DNA from: Methanosarcina sp. UBA293
GTDB lineage: Archaea > Halobacteriota > Methanosarcinia > Methanosarcinales > Methanosarcinaceae
NCBI GenBank assembly: GCA_002499445.1
Contig: DALS01000060.1
Coordinates: forward strand, 1-64,000
Reading direction: 5' to 3'
DNA length: 64,000 nucleotides
Made by a program: the position numbers and the translations under genes. Positions 55,590 through 64,000 of the stretch are shown piece after piece; the first letter of the stretch is position 1; every line of letters starts with the position of its first letter. Under the pieces are notes generated by a model, which saw only the letters and a program-made list of their open reading frames with translations, was not told the origin of the DNA and made no database searches.

Positions 55590-56444
55590 TTTATAGATTA
55601 TTTTTCAGGCTTTTGACTCTCGTAATTCCTGATTAAAAGTAATTTTCAGAGCTCTTCATTCTAAGAGCTACAAACCTCTTGAGTCTAAGGGTTCAGATTT
55701 TCTCTACAAGAAGAAATTAGATCTCATATCTTTTGTTTTATATTTATTTATTAATATTGAAATGATTAGTATTGAAATATATTCAGATTTAGATAGGCCA
55801 GTATAGATAAAAAACCAATAAATATCAAAGAATTTAAAATAGATAACAGAAAAAAGATTCTGACAGAAAAAACAATGAATAAAAGCTAAAATTCAAGGTT
55901 GAAACGGGCACATGATTCGGAAACGCCCCAATGCCAGCAAAAATTATCTTTTAGCTTTTTTGGCACTATCTTTCCCTTATTATCTTTTGATTTGTCCAAT
56001 TAACTAACATAATTATATTTATAAATAATATTAAATATCATTGGATACAATCAATAGGTCTAATCAATATTTTATTACTCACTTTGATGAAGATTAGCAA
56101 AGCGAGTGATTGGGTGGGGATTATAAATTCATTGTTATTTAGTTATCATTTGAGAAACTAGTGATTACTGTGTCTGACGATCATTTGAGATACTAGTGAT
56201 TACTGCGTCTGACAAATGACAATATATCGTGGATTCTTAGCTATATATTTGCTCATCATAATCGCAGATTTGAGATAAATTTTATATAGCATAAATCCAA
56301 GGCCGGAATGGGTGTTATCAATATACTCTTTACACTAATATATAGATTATAGAGTATTATAGGGAGTAATCGTATGTAATTGGGGAATTATGTAACTGGT
56401 AAGGTAGAGCATAAACTGAGTACTTTGAGCTTAGGGGGTATTAA
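55590..56444. other. 855-bp gap before the mannoside cluster
   Basis: No gene is seen. A 35-bp direct duplication (ATCATTTGAGAAACTAGTGA, then TTACTGTGTCTGACG) lies at 56146-56180 and 56181-56215. The last 250 bp are AT-rich and presumably carry the promoter and a long leader for the glycosyltransferase operon. Confidence 0.6.
56146..56215. repeat. Tandem 35-bp duplication
   Basis: Two adjacent copies differing at three or four positions, about 230 bp upstream of the first gene of the mannoside cluster. It is a candidate duplicated regulator site. Confidence 0.85.
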
Positions 56445-58841
56445 TTGAATAAGCAACTTAAAGTTTTATTTATAGGAACCTATGTTCCAAAAGAATGTGG
56501 GATTGCCACATTCACATCCGATCTTTTAAATTCAGTATCCGGGGAATACAAAGACGTTCATTGTGAGGTAATTGCTTTGAACGATCCTTCTGAATCCTAT
56601 AATTATCCTGATGAAGTCGTTTTTCAAATTCAAAGAGATAGGATCGAGGACTATTACCGGGCTGCAGATTATATAAACCAATCTGATGTTGACATTGTAT
56701 GTCTTCAGCATGAATTTGGGCTTTTCTGGGGAAACGCGGGAGACTACATTTTTGCTCTTCTTTCAGGTATCAACAAACCTGTAATAAGCACAATGCACAC
56801 TATAATCCGGGAACCTAAACCTGAATACCGGATATCCACAGAAAAACTCATCAGGTATTCCGAAAAACTGATTGTAATGAGCCAGACTGCAGTGGATATG
56901 TTAAAAGACGTTTATAAGGCTCCAGAGGACAAGATAGAATTAATTTTCCATGGAGTACCCGACTATCCGTTTAACAACTGCAATAAGTATAAAAAAACAT
57001 TGAGCTTGAAAGGAGCTCCACTTGTTCTAACTTTCGGCCTACTCAGTCAAAATAAAGGTATTGAAAGTGTGCTTGATGCGCTTCCAGAAGTCGTTAGTGA
57101 GTATCCTGACCTTGTTTACCTTATCCTGGGTGCTACGCATCCTATAATTAAAAAAAACTTTGGAGAAGAATATAGGGAATATCTCAAGAATAAGGTTTCA
57201 GAACTTGGGCTTGAGAAGAATGTAATCTTCCATGACAAGTTTGTTGAAAAAGAAGAGCTATGTAATTATATTCTTGCCAGTGACATTTACGTATCTCCTT
57301 ACCTTTCTAAAGAACAGATAGTAAGCGGCGCTCTAACCTATGCAATTGGCATGGGAAAAGCAATAGTTTCCACTCCTTACTGGTATGCTCAGGAAATGCT
57401 TTCCGACAAACGTGGACTCATTGTAGATTTCGGAAACACGAATGGCTTTAAAAAATCCCTTTTGCATTTAATTGAAAATCCAGAAGAGTGTGATAATATG
57501 CGCAAAAAAGCATACGATTTTGGTAGAAAAATGACATGGAAAAACGTAGGTAAACAATATAATACTGTTTTCATCAAGGCCTTAAAGAACTACAATACCT
57601 ACCTAGGAACGTCTAACAAATTCAGTTTCCTTCCAAGCCAGCTGCCTGAAGTAAAACTTGATTATCTCAAACTATTGACAGATGATGTAGGCATTATGCA
57701 ACATACCAATCTTGGTATACCGGCTCGTCATTATGGATACAGTACTGATGATATAGGCCGAGCTCTTGTTGCCCTGACACAGTTAACAGACAACCAGAAG
57801 AAGGCAGAGGAATTCTGGAAACTATTAACCACATACATGAGCTTTCTTGAACATGCTCAAACCGATACAGGACATTTCCATAACTTCATGAGTTATAAAA
57901 GGGAATTTCTGGATGAGAAGGGCAGTGAAGACACTCTCGCTCGTGCAATCTATGGGCTTGGACATGTGATAAGCTGCCCATATCTCTCAAAAAATATGCG
58001 CACGCTTGCCCATACCCTTATAAGCAGAGCCAGGTTTGAAATGGAGAATCTAAACTATCCGAGAGCAAAAGCCTACACCATGTGCGGTTTGTATGAAATG
58101 CTCAGGACAGGCGTGAATGTCGATGAGTTTGAATCAGTGTTTAATTCACGCAGGGATGCAGTCAAGTCCATAGACTCCCTTATAAGTAAAGATGCCTTTG
58201 AATCTATATTTATCAACCATGCGAATTCTTTAGTCGATTTATACGAGGCTAACCATAAAGAAGACTGGAATTGGTTCGAACCTATAGTAACATATAGCAA
58301 TGCAAAGCTGAGTGAGTCCCTTTTACTAGCGTACAATTATACCAAAGATCGGACCTACCGGAAGGTTGGCCTTGCTACCCTGGACTTTCTTACTGAAATC
58401 CAGTGGAAAGGTGACTTCTTTGACATGGTTGGGAACGATGGCTGGTACTCTTATAGCGGGGAAAAGCCGATTTTTGACCAGCAACCTATCGAAGCAGGCT
58501 ATCTGACCCAAGCCTACGTTTCGGCTTATGAGATTGTGCGTGAGAGAAAATATCTGGATCTTGCAAGATATTCTTTTGAATATTTCCTAGGAAGAAATCG
58601 TTTGCAAACTGTTATGTATGATTATTCCACAGGCGCAGTTTGTGACGGGCTCAACCGCGATGGTATGAATTGTAATCAGGGTGCAGAATCTGTTATTTGT
58701 TTCCTTATGGCTTTGAGCTCTTTAAACAAACACACGAGTAAAGCTTTCAGTGCAATCCTGCAGTCCAGAGTTAACAATGAGGTAGACGACGAAACTTTGC
58801 AGAAAAGAAAGAGCTTTTTGTCAGTAGATCAGATGGAGTGA
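56445..58841 (+). CDS. GT4 glycosyltransferase with C-terminal helical domain
   Basis: A 798-residue two-part enzyme. Residues 1-385 form a GT-B glycosyltransferase of family GT4 (LFIGTYVPKECGIATFTSDL at the N-terminus, FGLLSQNKGIESVLDALPEV as the donor-side loop, then SPYLSKEQIVSGALTYAIG). Residues about 400-780 look like an alpha/alpha-barrel domain (RHYGYSTDDIGRALVAL, DWNWFEPIVTYSNAKLSES), of the sort found in glycosidase-like or epimerase-like proteins. TTG 56445 follows GGGGGTATTAA. Eight bases separate it from the GH130 gene. Probably builds a mannose-containing oligosaccharide. Confidence 0.88.
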   Translation: MNKQLKVLFIGTYVPKECGIATFTSDLLNSVSGEYKDVHCEVIALNDPSESYNYPDEVVFQIQRDRIEDYYRAADYINQSDVDIVCLQHEFGLFWGNAGDYIFALLSGINKPVISTMHTIIREPKPEYRISTEKLIRYSEKLIVMSQTAVDMLKDVYKAPEDKIELIFHGVPDYPFNNCNKYKKTLSLKGAPLVLTFGLLSQNKGIESVLDALPEVVSEYPDLVYLILGATHPIIKKNFGEEYREYLKNKVSELGLEKNVIFHDKFVEKEELCNYILASDIYVSPYLSKEQIVSGALTYAIGMGKAIVSTPYWYAQEMLSDKRGLIVDFGNTNGFKKSLLHLIENPEECDNMRKKAYDFGRKMTWKNVGKQYNTVFIKALKNYNTYLGTSNKFSFLPSQLPEVKLDYLKLLTDDVGIMQHTNLGIPARHYGYSTDDIGRALVALTQLTDNQKKAEEFWKLLTTYMSFLEHAQTDTGHFHNFMSYKREFLDEKGSEDTLARAIYGLGHVISCPYLSKNMRTLAHTLISRARFEMENLNYPRAKAYTMCGLYEMLRTGVNVDEFESVFNSRRDAVKSIDSLISKDAFESIFINHANSLVDLYEANHKEDWNWFEPIVTYSNAKLSESLLLAYNYTKDRTYRKVGLATLDFLTEIQWKGDFFDMVGNDGWYSYSGEKPIFDQQPIEAGYLTQAYVSAYEIVRERKYLDLARYSFEYFLGRNRLQTVMYDYSTGAVCDGLNRDGMNCNQGAESVICFLMALSSLNKHTSKAFSAILQSRVNNEVDDETLQKRKSFLSVDQME

Positions 58842-58848
58842 GAGGATT

Positions 58849-59883
58849 ATGATCTGGAAAGACCATGGAGAGTTATTTGTAAGGTATAGTAGAAATCCTA
58901 TACTAACTGTTGACGATTGGCCTTATAGGGCCCATTCGGTGTTTAATCCAGCAGCTGCTATAGTTGATGGTATAACTCTTTTGCTTGTGCGTGTCGAAGA
59001 TCACAGGGGTTTTTCTCACTTTACAATAGCAAGAAGTGAAAACGGGATTGATGGCTGGGAAATTGATTCTGAACCAACCTTTGCTCCAGATCCTATAAAT
59101 TACCCTGAAGAAATATATGGTATCGAAGATCCACGCATAACTTACATAGATGAGATGGGGAAGTGGGCTGTGGCATATACGGCTTTTTCAGATTCGGGTC
59201 CCTTAACTGCACTTGCCTTCACAGAAGACTTCCGTTATTTTGATCGAGTAGGGGCTACCCTACCGCCAGAAAATAAAGATGCTGCTGTTTTTCCTGTAAG
59301 GTTTAACGGCAAATGGGCAATGTTACACAGACCTGTATCTGCAATGACAGGTGTAAAGGCGAACATCTGGATTTCTTTTTCCCCGGACATGAAATACTGG
59401 GGAGATCACGAAGTTCTTCTATATGCCAGAGAAGGCGGATGGTGGGATGCAAACAAGATAGGTTTATCTCCACAGCCAATCCGTGTGTCTGACGGATGGC
59501 TCGTTATGTATCACGGGGTGCGCCAGACAACAGCTAAGGCAAGTTATCGGCTTGGACTTGCCCTTCTTGATCCTGATGATCCTAGAAAAGTGCTCCACAG
59601 ATCAGAAGGCTGGGTTTTCGGACCACGTGAAATGTATGAACGCAGCGGAGACGTCAATGATGTTGTTTTCCCCTGTGGCTGGGTCACAGTAGATGATGAA
59701 CTCCGAATTTATTACGGAAGTGCTGATACCTCAGTATCGTTAGCCACAGCAAAAATTAATGATGTCTTGAGATATATTCATTCGTGTCCTGAGAAACAAT
59801 GCCCTGATGAGTACTGTAGATGGTTTGAAGAAGATATAGAAGGTTCCACTGATCCGAAAAGAGGGTATTCCAAGTTGAAATAA
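58849..59883 (+). CDS. GH130 family glycoside phosphorylase or hydrolase
   Basis: A five-bladed beta-propeller enzyme of family GH130, most of which phosphorolyse beta-mannosides. The conserved GIEDPRITY holds the catalytic Asp region. Blade motifs include SVFNPAAAIVDGITLLLVRV, KDAAVFPVRFNGKWAMLHRP and LGLALLDPDDPRKVLHRSEG. The length of 344 residues is typical. It lies between two GT4 genes, so it may recycle or trim the mannoside they make. Phosphorylase versus hydrolase activity depends on phosphate-binding residues I cannot confirm here. Confidence 0.9.
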   Translation: MIWKDHGELFVRYSRNPILTVDDWPYRAHSVFNPAAAIVDGITLLLVRVEDHRGFSHFTIARSENGIDGWEIDSEPTFAPDPINYPEEIYGIEDPRITYIDEMGKWAVAYTAFSDSGPLTALAFTEDFRYFDRVGATLPPENKDAAVFPVRFNGKWAMLHRPVSAMTGVKANIWISFSPDMKYWGDHEVLLYAREGGWWDANKIGLSPQPIRVSDGWLVMYHGVRQTTAKASYRLGLALLDPDDPRKVLHRSEGWVFGPREMYERSGDVNDVVFPCGWVTVDDELRIYYGSADTSVSLATAKINDVLRYIHSCPEKQCPDEYCRWFEEDIEGSTDPKRGYSKLK

Positions 59884-60089
59884 AGCACACAAAATTTAAA
59901 ATTAAAATAAAGTAATCAAAAATAAAAAATTTTAAATAAGCTAAATAAAAGCAATAATTTTAAAAGAGATGGCTAAAATTAAACGGTTAAGTTAGATTTT
60001 TAGCTGCTAAGCTTGAGGAAGCTAAGTTTGGGGAAGTTAAGCTTGGGGAAGTTAAGTTTGGGGATTTGAATTATATTGGGGGTATTAGT
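59884..60089. other. Short gap with 15-bp tandem repeat
   Basis: AT-rich spacer. At 60008-60067 are four 15-bp units of TAAGYTTGGGGAAGT type, ending about 20 bp before the translation start of the next gene and close to its ribosome site. Confidence 0.8.
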
Positions 60090-61442
60090 ATAAGAATTGC
60101 GATGTTATCTCCGATTGCCTGGAGCACGCCACCTAAAAAATATGGTCCCTGGGAATCTATAGTATCTTTATTAACTGAAGGACTGGTAAAACGGGGCATT
60201 GATGTTACATTATTCGCAACAGCTGATTCTCATACAGCCGCGAAACTTCATGCTGTGTGCCCGAGACCTTATGAGGAAGACAAAGATATGATCACAAAGG
60301 TATATGAAGGGCTGCACATATCCGAAGTTTTTGAAAGGGCAAAAGAGTTTGATATAATACACAACCATTTTGATTATCTCCCTCTAACCTACAGTGGGCT
60401 TGTAGACACCCCTGTTGTAACAACAATCCATGGAATATCTTCACGGAAAATTTTGCCTGTCTATAAAAAATATAATAATAGCACATTTTATGTATCCATA
60501 AGTGATGCCTACAGGTGTCGCGACCTGGACTATATAGCAACAGTCCGGCACGGAATTGACATAAAAAGTTTTCATTTTAACGAAAAACCACATGAATATC
60601 TTCTTTTTTTATCACGCCTGCATAAAGACAAGGGTGTAAAAGAAGCAATAGAAGTCGCAAAAAAGACTGGCAGAAAGCTTAGAATCGCCGGTTTCATTGC
60701 AGATCAGGCTTATTTTGAAAAAGAAGTCCAGCCTTATGTAGACAATGAGCAGATTATTTATGAAGGGCATGTTGACCCTGAGTTTAAGAAGGAACTCCTG
60801 TCAAATGCATGTGCTTTGCTACACATGATTAATTATGACGAGGCATTTGGGATTGGTATAGTTGAAGCTATGGCTAGCGGTACGCCTGTAATTGCAATGA
60901 ACAGAGGTTCGATGCCAGAGCTTATTCAGGATGGAGAGACTGGATTTCTGGTCAATAACGTTGATGAAGCTGCAGAGGCTGTGCAAAAGCTAGACACCAT
61001 ATCCCGCAAACACTGCAGGGAAAGTGTAGAAAAACGCTTTTCAGTCGACAGGATGGTAGACGATTACATTAAAGTGTATGAAACCATCCTTGAAAAATGC
61101 AAACTTGAGGAAAAAAGGCCCTGGGGATTTTATGAAGTACTTATGCAGAAGCCTGAATATAAAGTAAAAAGTCTAACTGTTCTACCTCAGGGTGAAATTT
61201 CACTCCAGCGTCACTCTCATAGAAGCGAACACTGGTATATAATCAGTGGAGAGGGGCTTGTAACTAAAAATGGGAGTAAAATCAGGGTTCTTCCCGGAGA
61301 CTCGGTCGATCTTCCTGTGAAAGAGATTCATCGAGTTACAAATATAGGCGGCCAAAACCTTGTTTTTATTGAAATTTCACGTGGAGACTATCTTGGAGAA
61401 GACGATATTGAAAGACTTGAAGATAAATATGGGAGGGCATAA
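60090..61442 (+). CDS. GT4 glycosyltransferase fused to a mannose-isomerase-type cupin
   Basis: Residues 1-340 form a GT4 glycosyltransferase starting IRIAMLSPIAWSTPPKKYGP and containing FLSRLHKDKGVKEAIEVAKK and MINYDEAFGIGIVEAMASGT. Residues about 345-450 are a cupin (RPWGFYEVL, SLQRHSHRSEHWYIISGEG, PGDSVDLPVKEIHRV) like the C-terminal half of type II phosphomannose isomerase/GDP-mannose pyrophosphorylase. The N-terminus aligned with relatives points to ATA 60090, eight bases after GGGGG, just as its neighbour starts after the same GGGGGTATTA; TTG 60066 is the conventional alternative. Fusion to a PMI-like cupin supports mannose as the sugar. Confidence 0.88.
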   Translation: MRIAMLSPIAWSTPPKKYGPWESIVSLLTEGLVKRGIDVTLFATADSHTAAKLHAVCPRPYEEDKDMITKVYEGLHISEVFERAKEFDIIHNHFDYLPLTYSGLVDTPVVTTIHGISSRKILPVYKKYNNSTFYVSISDAYRCRDLDYIATVRHGIDIKSFHFNEKPHEYLLFLSRLHKDKGVKEAIEVAKKTGRKLRIAGFIADQAYFEKEVQPYVDNEQIIYEGHVDPEFKKELLSNACALLHMINYDEAFGIGIVEAMASGTPVIAMNRGSMPELIQDGETGFLVNNVDEAAEAVQKLDTISRKHCRESVEKRFSVDRMVDDYIKVYETILEKCKLEEKRPWGFYEVLMQKPEYKVKSLTVLPQGEISLQRHSHRSEHWYIISGEGLVTKNGSKIRVLPGDSVDLPVKEIHRVTNIGGQNLVFIEISRGDYLGEDDIERLEDKYGRA

Positions 61443-61690
61443 ACAGATTTTTGTTAATTAGAAGCTTTAATTAGAGAGCTTACACAGACTAAGAAGATTA
61501 TCAAACTACTAGGAGTTATCAAACTACCTTAGCTATATTGCATCATAATCTCTGTAAGCTCTTATCAGTCTCTCGTTTTATCGAATTTCTCTTTCTTTTC
61601 TTTTTTCTTTCTTTACGTTTCTCTATGAACAGTGTTTCTTTTTGTCCTTCTCTACGTTTCCTAATATTTTAAATGACTTAATTACAGAAC

Positions 61691-62035
61691 TTAATCAGAG
61701 CATTCTGAGTTATTATAGGAATTCCTGACCTGAGCTGCTATTTCCTCACCCAATCTCTCAGAGACATTTTCTATGAAAAGCTCGATGTAATCAAAGGGTA
61801 CGCAGCCGAGGCTTTCTTCTCCTGATAAGATCAGCCTGACAAGATATTCAAGATCATATCTTGATAGCAACTTTATCCTTCTCAGGAAATCCTGAGCATC
61901 TTTTGCATAGTGGTTTGCCAGTGGAGGAAGTATGGAACGATAAGCCATTCCTGAGCCTGAACAAAGATACCCCTCGCACTCCGGAGCAACGGTTTTTAGA
62001 ATGCCTATATCCATTTCTGAGAGCAGTCTCGCCAT
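61691..62035 (-). CDS. Conserved-looking hypothetical protein (114 aa)
   Basis: A mostly helical soluble protein beginning MARLLSEMDIGILKTVAPEC. It contains two Cys close together (PECEGYLCSGSG) and a helical second half (FLRRIKLLSRYDLEYLVRLI). I do not recognise the family, though the style fits small conserved methanogen proteins. ATG 62035 has GGTGAT upstream; GTG 62044 is less likely. It is followed by the MBL-fold hydrolase on the same strand. Confidence 0.7.
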   Translation of the reverse strand: MARLLSEMDIGILKTVAPECEGYLCSGSGMAYRSILPPLANHYAKDAQDFLRRIKLLSRYDLEYLVRLILSGEESLGCVPFDYIELFIENVSERLGEEIAAQVRNSYNNSECSD

Positions 62036-62227
62036 GATAATCACCAGTGGTAGAGTAATAACTTGTGTTTTAGAGATATTTGAAGCGTAAAATCGGTGGA
62101 CTGCCGAAGAATTTGAAAATCATCCTTCGGATAGTCACTCATTTTAACAATACAAGCTTTTTTACAGCCAAAGTTTAACTTGCGTCCTGTATCTCACTTT
62201 ATACTTAATAGTTTACTTTGTGCTTTG

Positions 62228-62983
62228 TCATAACTCAAGTCTCATCAGGTCTTCAGCAAGAATCACTTCTCCTTCAAAATACCCTTTCAGGTAGTTCATT
62301 GCTTCTCTTTCATGCCCTCGCATTTCCGGATAAAAATGAGTAAGGCAGACACTTCCAATCTCCTTATTATATTCTTCTAGGAGGTCTGCGAGTGTCCTGG
62401 GGGTGGTGTGGTTTGTTACTTTCATGCTTGAGGGAAACGAGCACTCGTGAATCAGAAGGTCAGCTTCAACTGCAAGCTCCATTATTTCCCTGGAGGGTTC
62501 AGTGTCTCCTGAGTAAACAAATTCGCCGTCTTCTCCAGTCACGCGGTAAGCTAGAGTTGGAGTGCTATGCTTGGCTGCCGTGCAGCTAATCTCGCAGTCA
62601 AACCCCTCGGGAGTAAATTCTTTTCCTGGAAAGAGCTCAATAACATCTACATCCACCTTTTCCAGCAGATATTCATAAGCGTCTAGCACTTTTGAAAACC
62701 AGTCTTCGGTTCCTTCAGGCCCGTAAACCTTCATACTGGTACTTCCGCGGAGCCAGTTTGCCTTGATAAGAGGATGCAGGTCAGCTACGTGGTCGAGGTG
62801 AAGATGCGAGAGCAATACCGTATCTACCTCGGTGTGGGGAACTCCAGCTTCAGGAAATCTACTCAATACGCCGCTTCCGCAGTCGATAAGTAATGGTTTT
62901 TCTTCCAGTCTCACAAGTATTCCGGACTGTACCCGATCCTTCTGTGGAATCGCAACTCCAGTGCCAAGAAATGTAATTTCCAT
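62228..62983 (-). CDS. MBL-fold metal hydrolase, RNase Z-like
   Basis: Metallo-beta-lactamase fold enzyme of the RNase Z/ElaC-like group. The first motif is the acidic LLIDCGSG; the zinc site is SHLHLDHVADL; further ligands are in AKHSTPTLAYRV, VYSGDTEPS and CLTHFYPEMRGHE. At 251 residues it is shorter than true RNase Z and lacks the exosite arm, so a role outside tRNA 3' processing is likely. It is followed (in genome order) by a tRNA-Leu gene on the other strand. Confidence 0.9.
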   Translation of the reverse strand: MEITFLGTGVAIPQKDRVQSGILVRLEEKPLLIDCGSGVLSRFPEAGVPHTEVDTVLLSHLHLDHVADLHPLIKANWLRGSTSMKVYGPEGTEDWFSKVLDAYEYLLEKVDVDVIELFPGKEFTPEGFDCEISCTAAKHSTPTLAYRVTGEDGEFVYSGDTEPSREIMELAVEADLLIHECSFPSSMKVTNHTTPRTLADLLEEYNKEIGSVCLTHFYPEMRGHEREAMNYLKGYFEGEVILAEDLMRLEL

Positions 62984-63076
62984 GAATTAGAGAATAAACT
63001 TTAAATAATTTAACTTTATTTAAAGCATGTCCGTACAACGAATCTTTGCGGCTCAAAAAAACTGTTTTTTCAAAGC

Positions 63077-63161
63077 GCGAGGGTTGCCCAGCCAGGTCAA
63101 AGGCGCCAGACTTAAGATCTGGTATCGAAGGATTTCGTGGGTTCGAATCCCATCCCTCGCA
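63077..63161 (+). tRNA. tRNA-Leu (UAA)
   Basis: A class II tRNA of 85 nt. The acceptor stem GCGAGGG/CCCTCGC is perfect with discriminator A. The anticodon arm is CCAGA-CTTAAGA-TCTGG with anticodon TAA. The long variable arm (TATCGAAGGATTTCGT) and the T-arm GTGGGTTCGAATCCCAT confirm a leucine tRNA. No intron is present and CCA is not encoded. Confidence 0.97.
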
Positions 63162-63243
63162 CTAAATTCAAAAAGTTGTATATTAATAAGAATATAATCC
63201 AATTTTTGAGTTATGCATAATCTCATTTCAAAAGTTGCTTTAG

Positions 63244-63351
63244 TTAAACCTCACTGTTTCTTTTTATTATAAGATTAGCTCCTTCAAATATCCACAAAAT
63301 ATCACCAACTACCTCAATAGGATAGTAATCTAAGTGATCATTTCGTGTCAT
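63244..63351 (-). pseudogene. Short protein-like fragment (35 aa)
   Basis: Reads MTRNDHLDYYPIEVVGDILW then IFEGANLIIKRNSEV, with natural-looking composition but no ribosome site. It is probably a leftover gene end; no family is recognised. Confidence 0.3.
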
Positions 63352-63626
63352 CGTTCGAAAAATACTTGTTATATGACGATTTTTCTTTTCTTTATTTTTT
63401 ATAGTTTTTAATTTCTTTTTAAGTATGGTTAGTGCATTAATAGTATGGCTAGTGCATTAATATAACTATTAGATTAATGACAACGTATTCAATCAATGAA
63501 CTAAAGTTAGAAAGATGTAGAAAAAAAGAATAGTGAAAGAAAATTATCTGTTAAAAATATTATATACATTGAATGCATAGTATGACTTGCGTTCTCATCT
63601 TTTTAACACCCCACTGGCAAACAAAA

Positions 63627-63761
63627 CTATTTCGGAACATACTCCACAGTAAAGTGATAGAAAGAGAAACTCGCAACCCATGAGTCAAAGTACCTCAAAA
63701 CTCTTCCCCAACTAAAGCAAAGTGAGTCTCTTAAATACCTAAATATCGTTTGGAACTCCAA
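63627..63761 (-). pseudogene. Possible transposon-related fragment (44 aa)
   Basis: An open frame reading RVLRYFDSWVASFSFYHFTV and ending EYVPK lies between the inverted GCGTTCTCA pair. The composition is protein-like; I suspect an insertion-element fragment but cannot name it. Confidence 0.3.
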
Positions 63762-64000
63762 GGTTTTTTTGGGTGAGAACGCGACCTAATTTTAAAAGAA
63801 ATTTCAGGAATTTTATGATTCCTATTAATAAATAATCCAGTTAAAACTAGTTTTTATTAAGAGATCCTTAGACTGAATTCGATGAATCAGTCCTATTAAG
63901 CTAGTTAATCTATTTTTCATGTCAACCGAATAATCAGCTGTAATATCTACATCTGTACTTGTAGTTCAATGATATAAAGTTAAACCAATGAAGAAAAGCT

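Larger units (their letters stand above)
63162..64000. other. Right-hand end with gene fragments
   Basis: About 840 bp without a full gene. It holds two short protein-like open frames on the minus strand (63244-63351 and 63627-63761), a short direct repeat (GGTTAGTGCATTAATAGTAT-like, 63427-63466), and an imperfect inverted pair GCGTTCTCA (about 63592) and TGAGAACGC (about 63774). It may contain relics of mobile DNA. Confidence 0.5.

Overview
The window is archaeal and almost certainly from Methanosarcina. The evidence is the AT-rich intergenic DNA, genes preceded by GGAG/GGTGA ribosome sites, archaeal IleRS and aIF1A, surface proteins with PKD and propeller repeats, a PGF-CTERM protein, the Ota-type betaine transporter, and a bacterial-type Na+ N-ATPase operon of the kind known in M. 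acetivorans and M. barkeri. The species cannot be fixed from the sequence alone.

Layout. 0-2.2 kb: an HhH-GPD DNA glycosylase, a small unknown protein and a GNAT acetyltransferase. 2.5-9.9 kb: a complete atpDCQRBEFAG N-ATPase operon with odd Lys/Glu/Ser/Pro-rich tails on three subunits. 10-23.6 kb: mostly housekeeping genes (IleRS, indolepyruvate oxidoreductase iorAB with an aryl-CoA ligase, an MscS channel, aIF1A) plus the first of three small CxxC-x17-CxxC zinc proteins. 23.6-38.5 kb: gene-poor and accessory. It holds a methyltransferase, a secreted Cu/Zn superoxide dismutase, a Thermoanaerobacter-like secondary alcohol dehydrogenase, a propeller/PKD surface protein, an IscA-like protein without the core cysteine, a decayed HepT/MntA pair, an IS21 transposase relic, a ribbon-helix-helix protein divergent from an RHH-PAS-histidine kinase, two more zinc-protein paralogues, and about fourteen copies of one dispersed repeat whose 3' module can fold into a terminator-like hairpin. 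39.5-43.2 kb: a coupled three-gene membrane/coiled-coil operon facing a frameshifted SIR2-like gene, which is a candidate defence module. 43.5-49.4 kb: argG, carB and carA. 50-53.6 kb: the glycine betaine transporter otaABC. 54-64 kb: a DUF169 protein, an HExxH protein, a GT4 / GH130 / GT4-cupin mannoside cluster, an MBL-fold hydrolase and tRNA-Leu(UAA).

The observations that most need checking are these: (i) three zinc-protein paralogues share a conserved leader whose hairpin shows a compensatory base change, and two share a 3' hairpin with different stems; (ii) a small gene has an in-frame TAG at a site I recall as Trp in relatives, in a lineage that can decode TAG as pyrrolysine; (iii) the membrane operon and SIR2 gene; (iv) the RHH-sensor kinase, with imperfect palindromes on both sides of its intergenic region; (v) several genes, including the normally essential aIF1A, appear to start on CTG, ATT, ATC or ATA rather than ATG/GTG/TTG.
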